Of a DNA stretch of 64,000 bases, positions 1 to 8,856 are shown piece after piece. Location: positions 19,902 through 83,901 of the forward strand of contig NZ_SOGN01000063.1 of the NCBI RefSeq assembly GCF_004403395.1, written 5' to 3'. The DNA is from Cryobacterium cheniae. GTDB taxonomy: Bacteria; Actinomycetota; Actinomycetes; Actinomycetales; Microbacteriaceae. The number at the start of each line of letters is the position of its first letter. Within the stretch, counting starts at the first letter, position 1. The position numbers and the translations under genes are program-made. Below the pieces are notes generated by a model, which was given only the letters and a program-made list of their open reading frames with translations, made no database searches and was not told where the DNA came from.

Positions 1-137
1 GCGCCCGGGATGCGGATGAGTTCGGCCGTCAGGGCGCCGCCGGTGAGGGACTCGGCCACGGCGATGGTGAGGCCGCGGCGGGCGAGCTCGCCGACGAGGC
101 GCGCCGTGGCATCCGTCGTTCGGGGCAGGTCAGCCAC
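1..137 (-). CDS. cinA: CinA family protein (C-terminal amidase-type domain), truncated by window edge
   Basis: Only the first 45 or so codons are inside the window. Reading from GTG at 137, the protein has the start of a CinA C-terminal (nicotinamide-nucleotide amidase) domain: the stretch VAESLTGGALTAELI followed by IPGA is the family signature. The GTG overlaps the pgsA stop by 8 bases, so the two genes are translationally coupled, and pgsA-cinA is a usual actinobacterial pair. There is no room for the N-terminal MoCF domain before this motif, so this is probably the short, single-domain form. The family recycles NMN to NaMN; the function of this copy is inferred from family only. Confidence 0.85.
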   Translation of the reverse strand, partial: MADLPRTTDATARLVGELARRGLTIAVAESLTGGALTAELIRIPG

Positions 138-729
138 GGTCGTGCTGGTGCCGGTTGTCGCGGCGCGCGGCCACGAGGTAGTCGATGCCGGTGACGACGG
201 TGACGATGAGGGCGAGGGCCATGGCAGTCCAGTTGACCCAGTAGATCCAGTCGCCCAGCACCAGCCAGAGCGGCACGAGGGCGAGGGAGATCGCCACGGA
301 CTGCAGCAGGGTCTTCAGCTTGCCGCCCCGCGACGCCGGGATGACCCGGTCCTTCAGCATGACGAACCGGAACACCGTGATGCCGATTTCGCGCACGAGG
401 ATGACGATGGTCACCCACCACCACAGCTCGCCCAGGATGGAGAGGCAGACCAGGGCGCCACCGGTGAGCACCTTGTCGGCGATCGGATCGAGGATCTTGC
501 CGAGGTCGGTGACCAGGTTGTGCCGGCGGGCGATGGCCCCGTCGATTCCGTCGGTTGCGATCGCCACGATGAACAGGGCGGCCGCCCACCAGCGCAGCGC
601 GCCGTCCTGGCCGGCGTCGGTCAGGAGCATCCAGATGAACAGGGGTGCCAGCAGGATGCGCACGACCGTGATCAGGTTCGGGAGGTTCCAGTTGCTGGGC
701 CGGGCGACCGGCGTGGATGATGTGGCCAT
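130..729 (-). CDS. pgsA: CDP-diacylglycerol--glycerol-3-phosphate 3-phosphatidyltransferase
   Basis: This integral membrane enzyme makes phosphatidylglycerophosphate, the committed step to phosphatidylglycerol and cardiolipin. The 199-residue protein carries the complete CDP-alcohol phosphatidyltransferase motif: D60, D63-G64, A67-R68, G77, D81 and D85. Several hydrophobic helices flank it, and the length is normal for PgsA. It starts with ATG at 729, three bases after the ftsK stop, and its own stop overlaps the cinA GTG. The order ftsK-pgsA-cinA is therefore a tight operon. Assignment as PgsA rather than another CDP-alcohol transferase rests on this context and on the N-terminal NLPNLITVVRI segment typical of PgsA. 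Confidence 0.95.
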   Translation of the reverse strand: MATSSTPVARPSNWNLPNLITVVRILLAPLFIWMLLTDAGQDGALRWWAAALFIVAIATDGIDGAIARRHNLVTDLGKILDPIADKVLTGGALVCLSILGELWWWVTIVILVREIGITVFRFVMLKDRVIPASRGGKLKTLLQSVAISLALVPLWLVLGDWIYWVNWTAMALALIVTVVTGIDYLVAARRDNRHQHDRG

Positions 730-732
730 GGG

Positions 733-3663
733 TCAGTCCCTGTCGGTCAGTTGCCAGGCGTCTTCATCGGGGGATGCGTCTTCTTCCGCGTACCCCTCCG
801 ACATTTTGGCGACCGGGTCGTCGGCGTAGCGCGGATCGGGTGGGCCGGGCGTGGGCTGGTGGGCAGCGGATGCCTGCGCGCTGGCGGCGTGGTGCTCGGC
901 GTCGGAGCCGCGCAGCAGGGCCAGCACGCCGGGCAGCTGCTCCGCGGAGACGAGCACATCGCGCGCCTTCGACCCCTCGGAGGGACCGACGATTTCGCGG
1001 GACTCGAGCAGGTCCATCAGGCGCCCGGCCTTGGCGAAGCCGACCCGGAGTTTGCGCTGCAGCATCGAGGTCGACCCGAACTGGGTCGACACCACCAGTT
1101 CCGCCGCGGCGAGGAGCACCTCGAGGTCGTCTCCGATGTCGGAGTCGATCTCTTTGCGGGGGGCGACCATGGAGACATCCGGCCGGTAATCGGGTCGGGC
1201 CTGCAGGGTGACGTGCTTGACGACCCGTTCGATCTCGGCCTCGTTCACCCAGGCGCCCTGCACGCGGATGGCCTTGGAGGCCCCCATGGGCAGGAACAGG
1301 GCGTCGCCCTGTCCGATCAGCTTGTCGGCGCCCGGCTGGTCGAGGATGACCCGGGAGTCGGTGACGCTGGTCACCGCGAACGCGAGGCGGGAGGGCACGT
1401 TGGCCTTGATCAGGCCCGTGACGACGTCGACGCTGGGGCGCTGGGTGGCGAGCACGAGGTGGATGCCCGAGGCTCGGGCCAGCTGCGTGATGCGCACAAT
1501 CGAGTCTTCGACGTCGCGCGGGGCCACCATCATCAGGTCGGCGAGCTCGTCGACGACGACCAGGAGGTAGGGGTACGGCTTGAGGCTGCGCAGGCTGCCG
1601 GCCGGGAGAACGATCTCGTTGTTGACGACGGCCTTGTTGAAGTCGTCGATGTGGCGGAACCCGAAGCTGGCCAGGTCGTCGTAACGCATGTCCATCTCCT
1701 TCACCACCCACTGCAGCGCTTCGGCGGCCTTTTTCGGGCTGGTGATGATGGGCGTGATCAGGTGAGGGACCCCGGCGTAGGCGGCCAGCTCGACCCGCTT
1801 CGGGTCGATCAGCACCATGCGCACGTCGCTCGGCTTGGCCCGCATGAGCAGGCTGGTGATCATGGAGTTGACGAAGCTGGACTTGCCGGACCCGGTCGAA
1901 CCGGCGACCAGGAGGTGAGGCATTTTGGCGAGGTTGGCGAGCACGAAGCCGCCGCCGACGTCTTTTCCGACGCCGATGGTCATCGGGTGGGTGCTGTTCG
2001 AGGCCGCCGGGGAGCGGAGCACGTCACCGAGGGTGACGATTTCCCGGTCGGTGTTCGGGATCTCGATGCCGATCGCGCTCTTGCCCGGAATGGGCGACAG
2101 GATGCGCACCTCGTTGGACGCGACGGCGTAGGACAGGTTCTTGCTCAGCGCGGTGACCCGCTCCACCTTGACGCCGGGGCCGAGCTGGATTTCGTACTGC
2201 GTCACGGTGGGGCCGCGGGAGAACCCGGTGACTTTCGCGTCGACCTGGAACTGGTTCAGCACCTCGGTGATGGACTTGACGATCTCGTCGTTGGCCGCCG
2301 AGCGGGCCTTGGCCGGCGGACCCTTGGTGAGGGTCGTGTCCGAGGGCAGCAGGTAGGGGGCGGCGGGCTGGTCTGCAGCCGGGGAAACGGTCGACGGCTT
2401 CAGGGACAGTGGGGTGTCCATGACCCCGCCGGCGGCGGCCGCGTCGATGCCGTCGAAACCGGGGAGGACCTCGGTCAGTCCGGTCTGGTCGTCGGCCAGG
2501 AGGCCGGTCGAGGAGCCGTGCGGCAGGTCGATCGCGCCCGTGAAGCGTTTGAGGGCGTCTTCGGCCCGGAGCAGGTCTTCGAGCACCTCGGTGCCGTAGT
2601 GGTCTTTGCTGTGGTCTGCAGGCGGCGGTGTCGTCTCCAGCGCGGTGGCGAAGCTCCCTCGTTTGTCCCCGCCGAGCAGGGTGCTGAGGGGGTCGGCGCC
2701 GGGCGCGCCGGCGGTGTTCGGCCCGGCGGCGCTCGGCCCGGCGGTGTTCGGGCTGGAGCCGGTACCGGCGCCGTGCGCGGTGAGCGGCCCGCCGAAGTCG
2801 GGGTCTTCCTCGCGTTTGCTGGTGTTGCGCCGCCACCAGGGCAGCGCCCCCGCGTCCTCGTCGACGTCGTCGACCCCGTCCAGTTCGACCTGAACGGCTT
2901 TCTCGTGCTTCGCCTCCCGCGCGGCGGCGCGCTGCTCGGGATCGGGGAGCTGGGCGCCGAACAGCCAGGCGTAGAGTTCGCGGCTGCGCTGGCCGATGCG
3001 GTTGGGCGGGGTCTTGGTGATGATGAACAGGCTCAGGGCGAGCAGCAGGATGACGACGATGGTGGCGCCGATCGACGTCGTCAGGTAGATCAGGGGCGCG
3101 GCGATCATCCAGCCGATGACGCCGCCGGCCAGCGCGAGGGTCTCCATGCCGTCGCTGGGAGCGGGCTGGCCGCCGAAGATGTGGCAGAGACCCGACACCG
3201 AGACGAGCAGCACGGAGAGTCCGATGCCGATGCGGCCGTTGTCGTGCACCGAGCTGGGCTTGCGGAACAGCCAGAGGGAGAAAAGCAGCATGATCACGGG
3301 CAGGGCGAACGCGACCCGCCCGAACCAGCCACCGAAGGACCAGGCGTCGAGGGTCTGGGCGACCGTGTTGTTGATCAGGAACCACTCGATCACGGCGCCG
3401 GCGATCGAGAGGAGCACGAGGAAGAAGGGCAGGCCGTCGCGGCGTTCCTCCTTGGAGAGCTGCTCCGGGCCGAGCGCCCGGGCGGCGCCGCCGGTGACGT
3501 GGGCCAGGGCCATCCAGGAACGCACGAGCAGGCTCGGCTTGACCTCCACCGCGGTGAACTTGACCGTTTTCTGGGCGGCGGTGCGGGCTGCGGGCTTCCG
3601 CGCCGGGGTGCCGCGCGCAGGCGTGCTGCGGGCGCGACCGTTCGACTTAGTGCTCGTAGCCAT
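733..3663 (-). CDS. ftsK: FtsK/SpoIIIE-family DNA translocase
   Basis: FtsK is a septum-located ATP-driven DNA pump that clears chromosome ends and promotes dimer resolution. From ATG at 3663 it has 976 residues: a basic, Ala/Pro/Thr-rich head, about four membrane helices (roughly residues 70-220), a low-complexity linker with repeated AGP-NTAG-type units near residues 300-330, and the motor. The motor has Walker A GSTGSGKS near residue 585, a DELADLMM Walker B segment, and the C-terminal winged-helix gamma domain ([18 protein letters not shown]) that reads polar DNA sequences. An in-frame start 48 bases upstream is open, but the -10 box at 3670-3675 would place transcription at the 3663 ATG itself. 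It is the first gene of ftsK-pgsA-cinA. Confidence 0.97.
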   Translation of the reverse strand: MATSTKSNGRARSTPARGTPARKPAARTAAQKTVKFTAVEVKPSLLVRSWMALAHVTGGAARALGPEQLSKEERRDGLPFFLVLLSIAGAVIEWFLINNTVAQTLDAWSFGGWFGRVAFALPVIMLLFSLWLFRKPSSVHDNGRIGIGLSVLLVSVSGLCHIFGGQPAPSDGMETLALAGGVIGWMIAAPLIYLTTSIGATIVVILLLALSLFIITKTPPNRIGQRSRELYAWLFGAQLPDPEQRAAAREAKHEKAVQVELDGVDDVDEDAGALPWWRRNTSKREEDPDFGGPLTAHGAGTGSSPNTAGPSAAGPNTAGAPGADPLSTLLGGDKRGSFATALETTPPPADHSKDHYGTEVLEDLLRAEDALKRFTGAIDLPHGSSTGLLADDQTGLTEVLPGFDGIDAAAAGGVMDTPLSLKPSTVSPAADQPAAPYLLPSDTTLTKGPPAKARSAANDEIVKSITEVLNQFQVDAKVTGFSRGPTVTQYEIQLGPGVKVERVTALSKNLSYAVASNEVRILSPIPGKSAIGIEIPNTDREIVTLGDVLRSPAASNSTHPMTIGVGKDVGGGFVLANLAKMPHLLVAGSTGSGKSSFVNSMITSLLMRAKPSDVRMVLIDPKRVELAAYAGVPHLITPIITSPKKAAEALQWVVKEMDMRYDDLASFGFRHIDDFNKAVVNNEIVLPAGSLRSLKPYPYLLVVVDELADLMMVAPRDVEDSIVRITQLARASGIHLVLATQRPSVDVVTGLIKANVPSRLAFAVTSVTDSRVILDQPGADKLIGQGDALFLPMGASKAIRVQGAWVNEAEIERVVKHVTLQARPDYRPDVSMVAPRKEIDSDIGDDLEVLLAAAELVVSTQFGSTSMLQRKLRVGFAKAGRLMDLLESREIVGPSEGSKARDVLVSAEQLPGVLALLRGSDAEHHAASAQASAAHQPTPGPPDPRYADDPVAKMSEGYAEEDASPDEDAWQLTDRD

Positions 3664-3669
3664 GCACCT

Positions 3670-3675
3670 ACGGTA
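3670..3675 (-). promoter_or_regulatory. -10 element of ftsK, leaderless type
   Basis: TACCGT lies on the minus strand with exactly six bases between it and the ATG of ftsK at 3663. This spacing puts the transcription start at the start codon. No convincing -35 box or ribosome site is present. Confidence 0.5.
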
Positions 3676-3786
3676 CTTCGAACCCCCGACATTGGGGTGC
3701 AGGCACGCCACAACGCCTGCGGGCGACGATCACCGACCGTGAGATCGGGAGCAGGCGGATGCCCGGCATCCGTCGCCTCGACCGGA

Positions 3787-5463
3787 TCAGGCCTCGATCA
3801 CCAGGGGGACGATCATCGGGCGGCGGCGGAAGGCGGTGTTCACCCAACGACCGACCGTGCGGCGCACGATCTGCTGCAGCGCGAACGGGTCGCGAACCCC
3901 GTGCTCGGCGGCCTCGGCCAGGGCGGCCGCGATTTTCGGCCGCACGGCGTCGAACACGGAGTCGTCCTCGGCGAAGCCTTTCGCGTGGATCTCCGGCCCG
4001 ACGATCACCTTGCCGGTGGCGGCGTCGACCACGACGATGATCGAGATGAAGCCCTCCTCGGCGAGGGTGCGGCGGTCCTTGAGGTCGGCCTCGGTGATCT
4101 CGCCGACGGTGGACCCGTCGACGTAGACATAACCGAGATCGAGTTGGCCGACCGTGGTGGCCACGCCGTCCTTGAGGTCGATGACCGTGCCGTCCTCGGC
4201 GAGGATCACGTTCGCCTCCGGCACGCCGGTCTCCATCGCGAGCTTCGCGTTGGCGACCAGGTGCCGGTATTCGCCGTGCACGGGCAGCACGTTCTTCGGC
4301 TTCAGGATGTTGTAGCAGTAGGTCAGCTCCCCGGCGGCGGCATGCCCGGAGACGTGCACCTTCGCGTTGCCCTTGTGCACCACCGCGGCGCCCAGCTTCG
4401 TCAGGCCGTCGATGATGCGGTAGACCGCGTTCTCGTTGCCGGGGATGAGGCTGGATGCCAGGATGACGGTGTCGCCGTGGCCGACCTCGATCTGGTGGTC
4501 CTGGTTGACCATCCGGCTGAGCACGGCCATCGGCTCGCCCTGCGAGCCCGTGGACATGTAGACGATCTTGTCGCCGGGGATGTTGCCGGCCTTCTTGAAG
4601 TCGACCAGCACTCCCTCCGGCACCCGCAGGTGGCCGAGGTCGGCGGCGATGGTCATGTTGCGCACCATCGACCGGCCCAGGAGGGCGACCCGGCGCCCGT
4701 TCGCGTGGGCGGCGTCGAGCACCTGCTGCACCCGGTGCACATGGCTGGAAAAGCTGGCCACGATCACCCGGCGCGGAGCCCGGGCGATGACGTCGTCGAG
4801 CACGGGGCCGATGGAGCGTTCCGTGGGTGTGAAGCCCGGGACATCCGCGTTGGTGGAATCGACCAGGAACAGGTCGACGCCCTCGGTGCCGAGGCGTGCG
4901 AATTCGCGCAGGTCGGTGAGGCGGCCATCCAGCGGCAGCTGATCCATTTTGAAGTCGCCGGTGTGCAGCACGGTTCCGCCGGCGGTCTTGATGGCCACGG
5001 CCAGGGCGTCGGGGATGGAGTGGTTGACGGCGACGAATTCGAGGTTGAACGGGCCGAGCCGTTCCGTCTGCCCCTCTTTGACCTGCAGCGTGTACGGCGT
5101 GATCCGGTGTTCCTTGAGCTTCGCCTCGATGAACGCGAGGGTCAGTCCGGAACCGATCAGGGGGATGTCCGCGCGGAGCTTCAAGAGGTAGGGGACGGCG
5201 CCGATGTGGTCCTCGTGGCCGTGGGTGAGCACGACCGCGAGGATGTCGTCGAGGCGGTCCCTGATGGGGCTGAAGTCGGGCAGGATCAGGTCCACGCCGG
5301 GCTGGTGCTCCTCGGGGAACAGCACCCCGCAGTCGACGATCAGCAGCTTCCCGTCGATCTCGAACGTGGTCATGTTGCGGCCGATTTCGCCCAGGCCGCC
5401 GATCGGCGTGATGCGGAGGGTTCCCGCCTTGAGCGGGGCCGGGTCGTACACGTCGATGGGCAC
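3787..5463 (-). CDS. rnj: Ribonuclease J (dapA-linked copy)
   Basis: RNase J is a metallo-beta-lactamase/beta-CASP nuclease with 5'-3' exo- and endonuclease activity in mRNA decay and rRNA maturation. The 558-residue protein has the zinc motif HGHEDH near residue 78, GDFKMD, the beta-CASP segment GRSMVRN, VSGHAAAGE, and LPVHGEYRHL for the last metal ligand. Length and ends (PMIVPLVIEA) are those of the normal actinobacterial enzyme. GTG at 5463 is preceded by a strong GAGGAGG ribosome site. It lies 28 bases after dapA, the standard dapA-rnj arrangement, so this is the orthologous copy. A second RNase J is encoded at 18950-20638. Confidence 0.96.
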   Translation of the reverse strand: MPIDVYDPAPLKAGTLRITPIGGLGEIGRNMTTFEIDGKLLIVDCGVLFPEEHQPGVDLILPDFSPIRDRLDDILAVVLTHGHEDHIGAVPYLLKLRADIPLIGSGLTLAFIEAKLKEHRITPYTLQVKEGQTERLGPFNLEFVAVNHSIPDALAVAIKTAGGTVLHTGDFKMDQLPLDGRLTDLREFARLGTEGVDLFLVDSTNADVPGFTPTERSIGPVLDDVIARAPRRVIVASFSSHVHRVQQVLDAAHANGRRVALLGRSMVRNMTIAADLGHLRVPEGVLVDFKKAGNIPGDKIVYMSTGSQGEPMAVLSRMVNQDHQIEVGHGDTVILASSLIPGNENAVYRIIDGLTKLGAAVVHKGNAKVHVSGHAAAGELTYCYNILKPKNVLPVHGEYRHLVANAKLAMETGVPEANVILAEDGTVIDLKDGVATTVGQLDLGYVYVDGSTVGEITEADLKDRRTLAEEGFISIIVVVDAATGKVIVGPEIHAKGFAEDDSVFDAVRPKIAAALAEAAEHGVRDPFALQQIVRRTVGRWVNTAFRRRPMIVPLVIEA

Positions 5464-5491
5464 AGGTCCTCCTCGGGGTTCGGTGGGACGG

Positions 5492-6463
5492 TTAGCGTGT
5501 CGTTCCGGCGACCCTCGGCAGGGCGCCGCCGGCCGCGGCGTTGCGGTCCGGCCGGAAATTGGAGAAGTCGACCCCGGGAATGTTCTTGACCAGGTCGATT
5601 TCGTCTTCGATATGGGCAGCTTCCCACTCTTCCGGACCGACCAGGGGAAGGCGCACGCGCGGGCTGTTGATGCGGCCGAGGCCGTGCAGGATGTATTTGA
5701 CCGCGACCGTGCCGGGAACGTGCGTCATGCAGGCCCGCACCAGCGGTTCGAGCTGCTGGTGCGCGAAGGTGGCCGCCTTCAGGTCGCCCGCGTTCACGGC
5801 GTCGACCATCTGGCGGTACGGGGTGGCGGCGATGTTCGCGGTGACCCCGATCAGGCCGGTCGCCCCGATCGAGAGGTGCGGCAGAACGTTGGGGTCGTCG
5901 CCGGAGAAGTACATCAGGTCGGTCTGGTTGAGCACGCGGCTGACCTGGGCCAGGTCACCCTTGGCGTCTTTGACGGCGAGGATGTTCGGGTGCTTCGCGG
6001 CCCGCAGGATCGTCTTGTATTCGATCGGGATGCCGGTGCGACCGGGGATGTCGTACAGGATCACCGGCAGGTCGGTGGCATCCGCGATCATCCGGAAGTG
6101 GGTGAGCACGCCGGCCTGGGTGGGCTTGTTGTAGTACGGGGTGACGATCATGTTGCCATCGGCGCCCGCCTTCTCGCTCTGCTTGGCCAGCTGCATGGCG
6201 TGCGCGGTCTCGTTGGACCCGCCGCCGGTGATGATCTTCGCGCGGCCGCCTGAGACGTCCTTGCCGACCTCGACCAGGCGGATCTTCTCGGCGTCGGTGA
6301 GGGTGGACGTCTCCCCGGTGGTGCCGGTGACGACGATGCCGTCGGCGCCGGCCTTGATGACATCGTCGATGTGCTGGGCGACGCCCGCCCAGTCGACTTC
6401 GCCGTCAGCGGTGAACGGAGTCACCAGGGCGACGAGGACCTGGCCGAAGGGGTTCTGAGACAT
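5492..6463 (-). CDS. dapA: 4-hydroxy-tetrahydrodipicolinate synthase
   Basis: DapA condenses pyruvate with aspartate semialdehyde, the first step to diaminopimelate and lysine. The 323-residue TIM barrel shows TPFTADG near the N terminus, the GTTGETSTL motif, YYNKP, YDIPGRTG and the Schiff-base lysine in VKDAKGDL. The ATG at 6463 matches the N terminus expected of homologues (MSQNPFGQVLVAL). However, a GTG two codons upstream (6469) sits seven bases after a TAACCT -10 box and may be the real, leaderless start. It forms an operon with rnj; thyX lies upstream on the same strand with its own promoter, and dapB is 3.8 kb away. Confidence 0.97.
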   Translation of the reverse strand: MSQNPFGQVLVALVTPFTADGEVDWAGVAQHIDDVIKAGADGIVVTGTTGETSTLTDAEKIRLVEVGKDVSGGRAKIITGGGSNETAHAMQLAKQSEKAGADGNMIVTPYYNKPTQAGVLTHFRMIADATDLPVILYDIPGRTGIPIEYKTILRAAKHPNILAVKDAKGDLAQVSRVLNQTDLMYFSGDDPNVLPHLSIGATGLIGVTANIAATPYRQMVDAVNAGDLKAATFAHQQLEPLVRACMTHVPGTVAVKYILHGLGRINSPRVRLPLVGPEEWEAAHIEDEIDLVKNIPGVDFSNFRPDRNAAAGGALPRVAGTTR

Positions 6464-6476
6464 AGACACGAGAGAC

Positions 6477-6482
6477 AGGTTA
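6477..6482 (-). promoter_or_regulatory. -10 element of dapA-rnj
   Basis: TAACCT on the minus strand ends seven bases before the in-frame GTG at 6469 and 13 bases before the ATG at 6463. Either a leaderless GTG start or a six-base leader would result. Confidence 0.45.
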
Positions 6483-6520
6483 CCGGTCAGCGTGGGGCCG
6501 TGCACCGCCGCGGCGTCACG

Positions 6521-7258
6521 TTACGGGGCGACGCGACCGTTCTTGTTGAAGGCGGCGTAGGTGAGCGGCATCAGGAGCGCGAACTGGTCTTCCATCTTCT
6601 CGGCGCACATCTCGATCTCGCGCTGCGGGAACGACGGGAAATGGGTTCCCTCGCGCTTGGTGCGCAGGCTGAGGAAGTTCATCAGCGACCGGGCGTTCAT
6701 GGTCACGTACATCGAGGAGAAGATGTTCAGCGGCAACACGATGCGGGCGACCTCGCGGGCCACGCCGGCTTCGAGCATCCGCTGGTATGACGCGTAGGCG
6801 TGCGCGGAGGCCTCACGGGTCAGCTGGTCGACCAGCGCGGCCTGCTCGGCGGTGCCGGGCAGGAAGTCGTAAGCGCCGGGCTTGCCGACCTGCACGAGGT
6901 TGCGGGTGGCGGACGGAACGTAGAAGACCGGGTTCAGCTCGCGGTAGCGGCCCGATTCCTCGTTGTAGGAGGCGATCCGGTGCCGCATGAACTCGCGGAA
7001 CACGAAGATCGGCGCCTGCACGTAGAAGGTCATCGAGTTGTGCTCGAACGGCGAGCCGTGGCGGTCGCGCATGAGGTAATTGATCAGCCCGGCGTCGCCC
7101 TTGCCCGCGGCTTCGGCATCCGACTCCTCGAGCAGGGCCTTGGTCAGGGTCTGCTCCCCCTGCGTGGACACCCGTGCGGCGAACAACACATCGGAGTCGT
7201 GGGCGCTGGCGCGAACCAGCTCAACGGTCACATCGGAGCGGAACTCGATTTCAGGCAC
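6521..7258 (-). CDS. thyX: FAD-dependent thymidylate synthase
   Basis: ThyX makes dTMP from dUMP using methylene-tetrahydrofolate, NADPH and FAD, independently of the ThyA mechanism. The 245-residue protein contains the ThyX signature RHR-x2-S-x-NE-x-S-x-RY at about residues 90-103 (RHRIASYNEESGRY), followed by the conserved C-terminal region ending in NKNGRVAP. The start is GTG at 7258: a TATCGT -10 box lies six bases upstream, and the open frame further upstream has no domain similarity and runs antisense over the divergent thioredoxin gene. ThyX next to dapA-rnj is a common actinobacterial arrangement. Confidence 0.96.
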   Translation of the reverse strand: MPEIEFRSDVTVELVRASAHDSDVLFAARVSTQGEQTLTKALLEESDAEAAGKGDAGLINYLMRDRHGSPFEHNSMTFYVQAPIFVFREFMRHRIASYNEESGRYRELNPVFYVPSATRNLVQVGKPGAYDFLPGTAEQAALVDQLTREASAHAYASYQRMLEAGVAREVARIVLPLNIFSSMYVTMNARSLMNFLSLRTKREGTHFPSFPQREIEMCAEKMEDQFALLMPLTYAAFNKNGRVAP

Positions 7259-7264
7259 GGCTAA

Positions 7265-7270
7265 ACGATA
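7265..7270 (-). promoter_or_regulatory. -10 element of thyX, leaderless type
   Basis: TATCGT on the minus strand is separated from the GTG start of thyX (7258) by six bases. The divergent thioredoxin-like gene has its own -10 box at 7325-7330. Confidence 0.5.
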
Positions 7271-7324
7271 CCTGCTGGATGCGTAACCTGTCGTCACACA
7301 GGCCGGCCCGGCCCGGGATCCTTG

Positions 7325-7330
7325 TAACGT
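7325..7330 (+). promoter_or_regulatory. -10 element of the thioredoxin-like/DUF4395 operon, leaderless type
   Basis: TAACGT ends six bases before the ATG at 7337. No ribosome binding site fits between them. Confidence 0.45.
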
Positions 7331-7336
7331 CGCAGC

Positions 7337-7810
7337 ATGAATCCGATCTCGGCCCTGAGCCTCGTGCTGGTGCTCGTGGCGGTCGCCACCGTTCTGGGCT
7401 TGCTGTGGCGGTCCCGTCAGGGGCGCGCCGCCGTGGTCGCCCCGGGTACCCCGGACGCGCCCGGTCGGCCGGACGCGCTCACGCCGGCGGATGTCGGCAG
7501 CCGGGGTCCGTTCGGCGCGAACGCCACTCTCGTGCAGTTCTCCACCCGTCAGTGCGCCCGCTGCCCCGGCACCCGGGTGCTCCTCGCCGGACTGGCCCGG
7601 TCCCGTCCCGGCGTCGCGCACCTGGACGTCGACCTCACCCACCGGCGCGACCTCGCGAACCGGTTCGGAATCCTGCAGACCCCGACCACGCTCATCCTGG
7701 ACGGCACGGGACGGGTGCGGGCCAGAATCGGCGGCGTTCCGAGCCGGGACGTTGTCCTCCAGCAACTCGACGATCTCTCCGGGAGCACCCATGACCAACT
7801 CGCCCGCTGA
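7337..7810 (+). CDS. Membrane-anchored thioredoxin-like protein
   Basis: The 157-residue protein starts with one hydrophobic helix (about residues 5-24), then has a Pro/Ala-rich spacer and a thioredoxin fold. The redox centre is CARC (in STRQCARCPG), followed by the strand carrying DVDLTHR and the cis-proline segment TPTTLIL. Topology with an uncleaved N-terminal anchor suggests the fold faces outside the membrane, but a cleavable signal cannot be excluded. The next gene (DUF4395) starts inside its last codons, so the two are co-translated. Thioredoxin-like/DUF4395 pairs occur widely in actinobacteria and are presumed to serve thiol-disulfide exchange; the substrate is unknown. Confidence 0.85.
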   Translation: MNPISALSLVLVLVAVATVLGLLWRSRQGRAAVVAPGTPDAPGRPDALTPADVGSRGPFGANATLVQFSTRQCARCPGTRVLLAGLARSRPGVAHLDVDLTHRRDLANRFGILQTPTTLILDGTGRVRARIGGVPSRDVVLQQLDDLSGSTHDQLAR

Positions 7811-8315
7811 TTCCCGGCCGCAGCCCGCGGCGCGCCGGCGACGCCCGGAGCGCCCGGACCTCGACCCGCGCGGACCACGCTTCGGCGCCGCGATCACGGC
7901 CGTTCTGCTCCTGGTGGTGGTGTTCCTGGCGCTGACCGGGGCATCCGTCGCCGCCCTCGTTCTGCTGAGCGTTCTCGCGGCCCTCTTCGCCTGGGGTGCG
8001 TTCGCCGGCGCCGGGCGCCACCCCTACGGCGCACTGTTCAAGGCGTACGTGCGGCCGCGGCTCGGACCGCCCGACGCCCTCGAGAACGCGGCCCCGCCGA
8101 CGTTCGCCCAGGGTATCGGCCTGCTGGTCACGGTGACCGGCGTGGTGCTCGGCCTGGCCGGCCTGGAGTCCGCCGTCGGCGTCTCCGCCGCCGTCGCGTT
8201 CGTCGCGGCGTTCCTCAACGCCGTGTTCGACTACTGCCTCGGCTGCCAGCTGTACCTGCTGCTGGTGCGAGCGGGAATCCTCGGCCGCGGACAGACGGCG
8301 GTGGCCGGGGGCTGA
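7791..8315 (+). CDS. DUF4395 membrane protein
   Basis: The 174-residue protein has a basic, Arg/Pro-rich cytoplasmic head and four predicted membrane helices in two pairs. The conserved segment GPRFGAAITAVLLL, a RHPYGALFKAYVRPRL loop and a C-terminal CxxC pair in the membrane (DYCLGCQ) are typical of DUF4395. ATG at 7791 lies within the end of the thioredoxin-like gene (20-base overlap in another frame). The CxxC in a membrane helix next to a membrane-bound thioredoxin suggests that it passes reducing equivalents to or from that partner, which is inference. No experimental function is known to me. Confidence 0.85.
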   Translation: MTNSPADSRPQPAARRRRPERPDLDPRGPRFGAAITAVLLLVVVFLALTGASVAALVLLSVLAALFAWGAFAGAGRHPYGALFKAYVRPRLGPPDALENAAPPTFAQGIGLLVTVTGVVLGLAGLESAVGVSAAVAFVAAFLNAVFDYCLGCQLYLLLVRAGILGRGQTAVAGG

Positions 8316-8381
8316 CCGGGGCCGCGGCGCCTTCCCTGATCATCAGCTGGGAGTGAACCCTATGTGGGTCGAGGCGACAGT

Positions 8382-8407
8382 TAGGCTGAAGCTCCACTTT
8401 CAGGAGG
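8382..8407 (+). promoter_or_regulatory. osmC -10 box and strong ribosome site
   Basis: TAGGCT at 8382-8387 is a plausible -10 box. A full AGGAGG ribosome site follows at 8402-8407, eight bases before the osmC ATG. This gene is clearly leadered, unlike several of its neighbours. Confidence 0.45.
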
Positions 8408-8414
8408 CAACACC

Positions 8415-8840
8415 ATGGCACTGACCAGCGAAGCGACCACCGTCTGGACCGGCGATCTGAAGTCCGGCAGCGGTACCGTCACCCTCGACTCCTCCAAGAC
8501 CGCCGAGTTCCCGGTCACCTGGCAGGCGCGGTCCGCCGGCACCCCGGATACGACCAACCCGGAGGAACTCCTCGGCGCCGCTCACGCGGCCTGCTTCTCG
8601 ATGGCGCTGGCCAACGGCCTCAGCGCCGGCGGGCACACCCCGGACAACATCCAGACCACCGCGGCCGTCACCTTCGAAGCCGGCGTCGGCGTCGTGGGCA
8701 GCCACCTCCTGGTCAGCGCCAAGGTTCCCGGTCTGACCGAAGACGAGTTCGCGGTCTACGCCGAGGACGCCAAGGCCAACTGCCCGATCTCGAAGGCGCT
8801 CGCGGGCATCCCGATCACCATCGAAGCCGAGCTGGCCTAG
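8415..8840 (+). CDS. osmC: OsmC-family peroxiredoxin
   Basis: OsmC/Ohr proteins reduce organic hydroperoxides using two cysteines at the dimer interface. The 141-residue protein has the first reactive Cys in AAHAACFSMAL and the second in KANCPISKAL, with the EELLGAAHAAC segment typical of OsmC rather than Ohr. The length is standard. The ATG follows an AGGAGG site. It is 16 bases upstream of the epimerase-like gene on the same strand and is probably co-transcribed with it. Expected role is protection against organic peroxides in the cytoplasm. Confidence 0.92.
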   Translation: MALTSEATTVWTGDLKSGSGTVTLDSSKTAEFPVTWQARSAGTPDTTNPEELLGAAHAACFSMALANGLSAGGHTPDNIQTTAAVTFEAGVGVVGSHLLVSAKVPGLTEDEFAVYAEDAKANCPISKALAGIPITIEAELA

Positions 8841-8856
8841 GCCCGGCCCGCAGACG

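Noticed and set aside
3670..3705. TTCGAAC-like sequence resembling a tRNA T-loop or SOS box upstream of ftsK
   Set aside because: No cloverleaf can be drawn around it, and the second half of an SOS palindrome is missing. It is simply the ftsK promoter region.
751..5589. A 1612-codon open frame on the plus strand opposite ftsK and rnj
   Set aside because: Composition is that of a GC-rich antisense shadow. It crosses two real genes with complete domain structures and has no recognisable domain.
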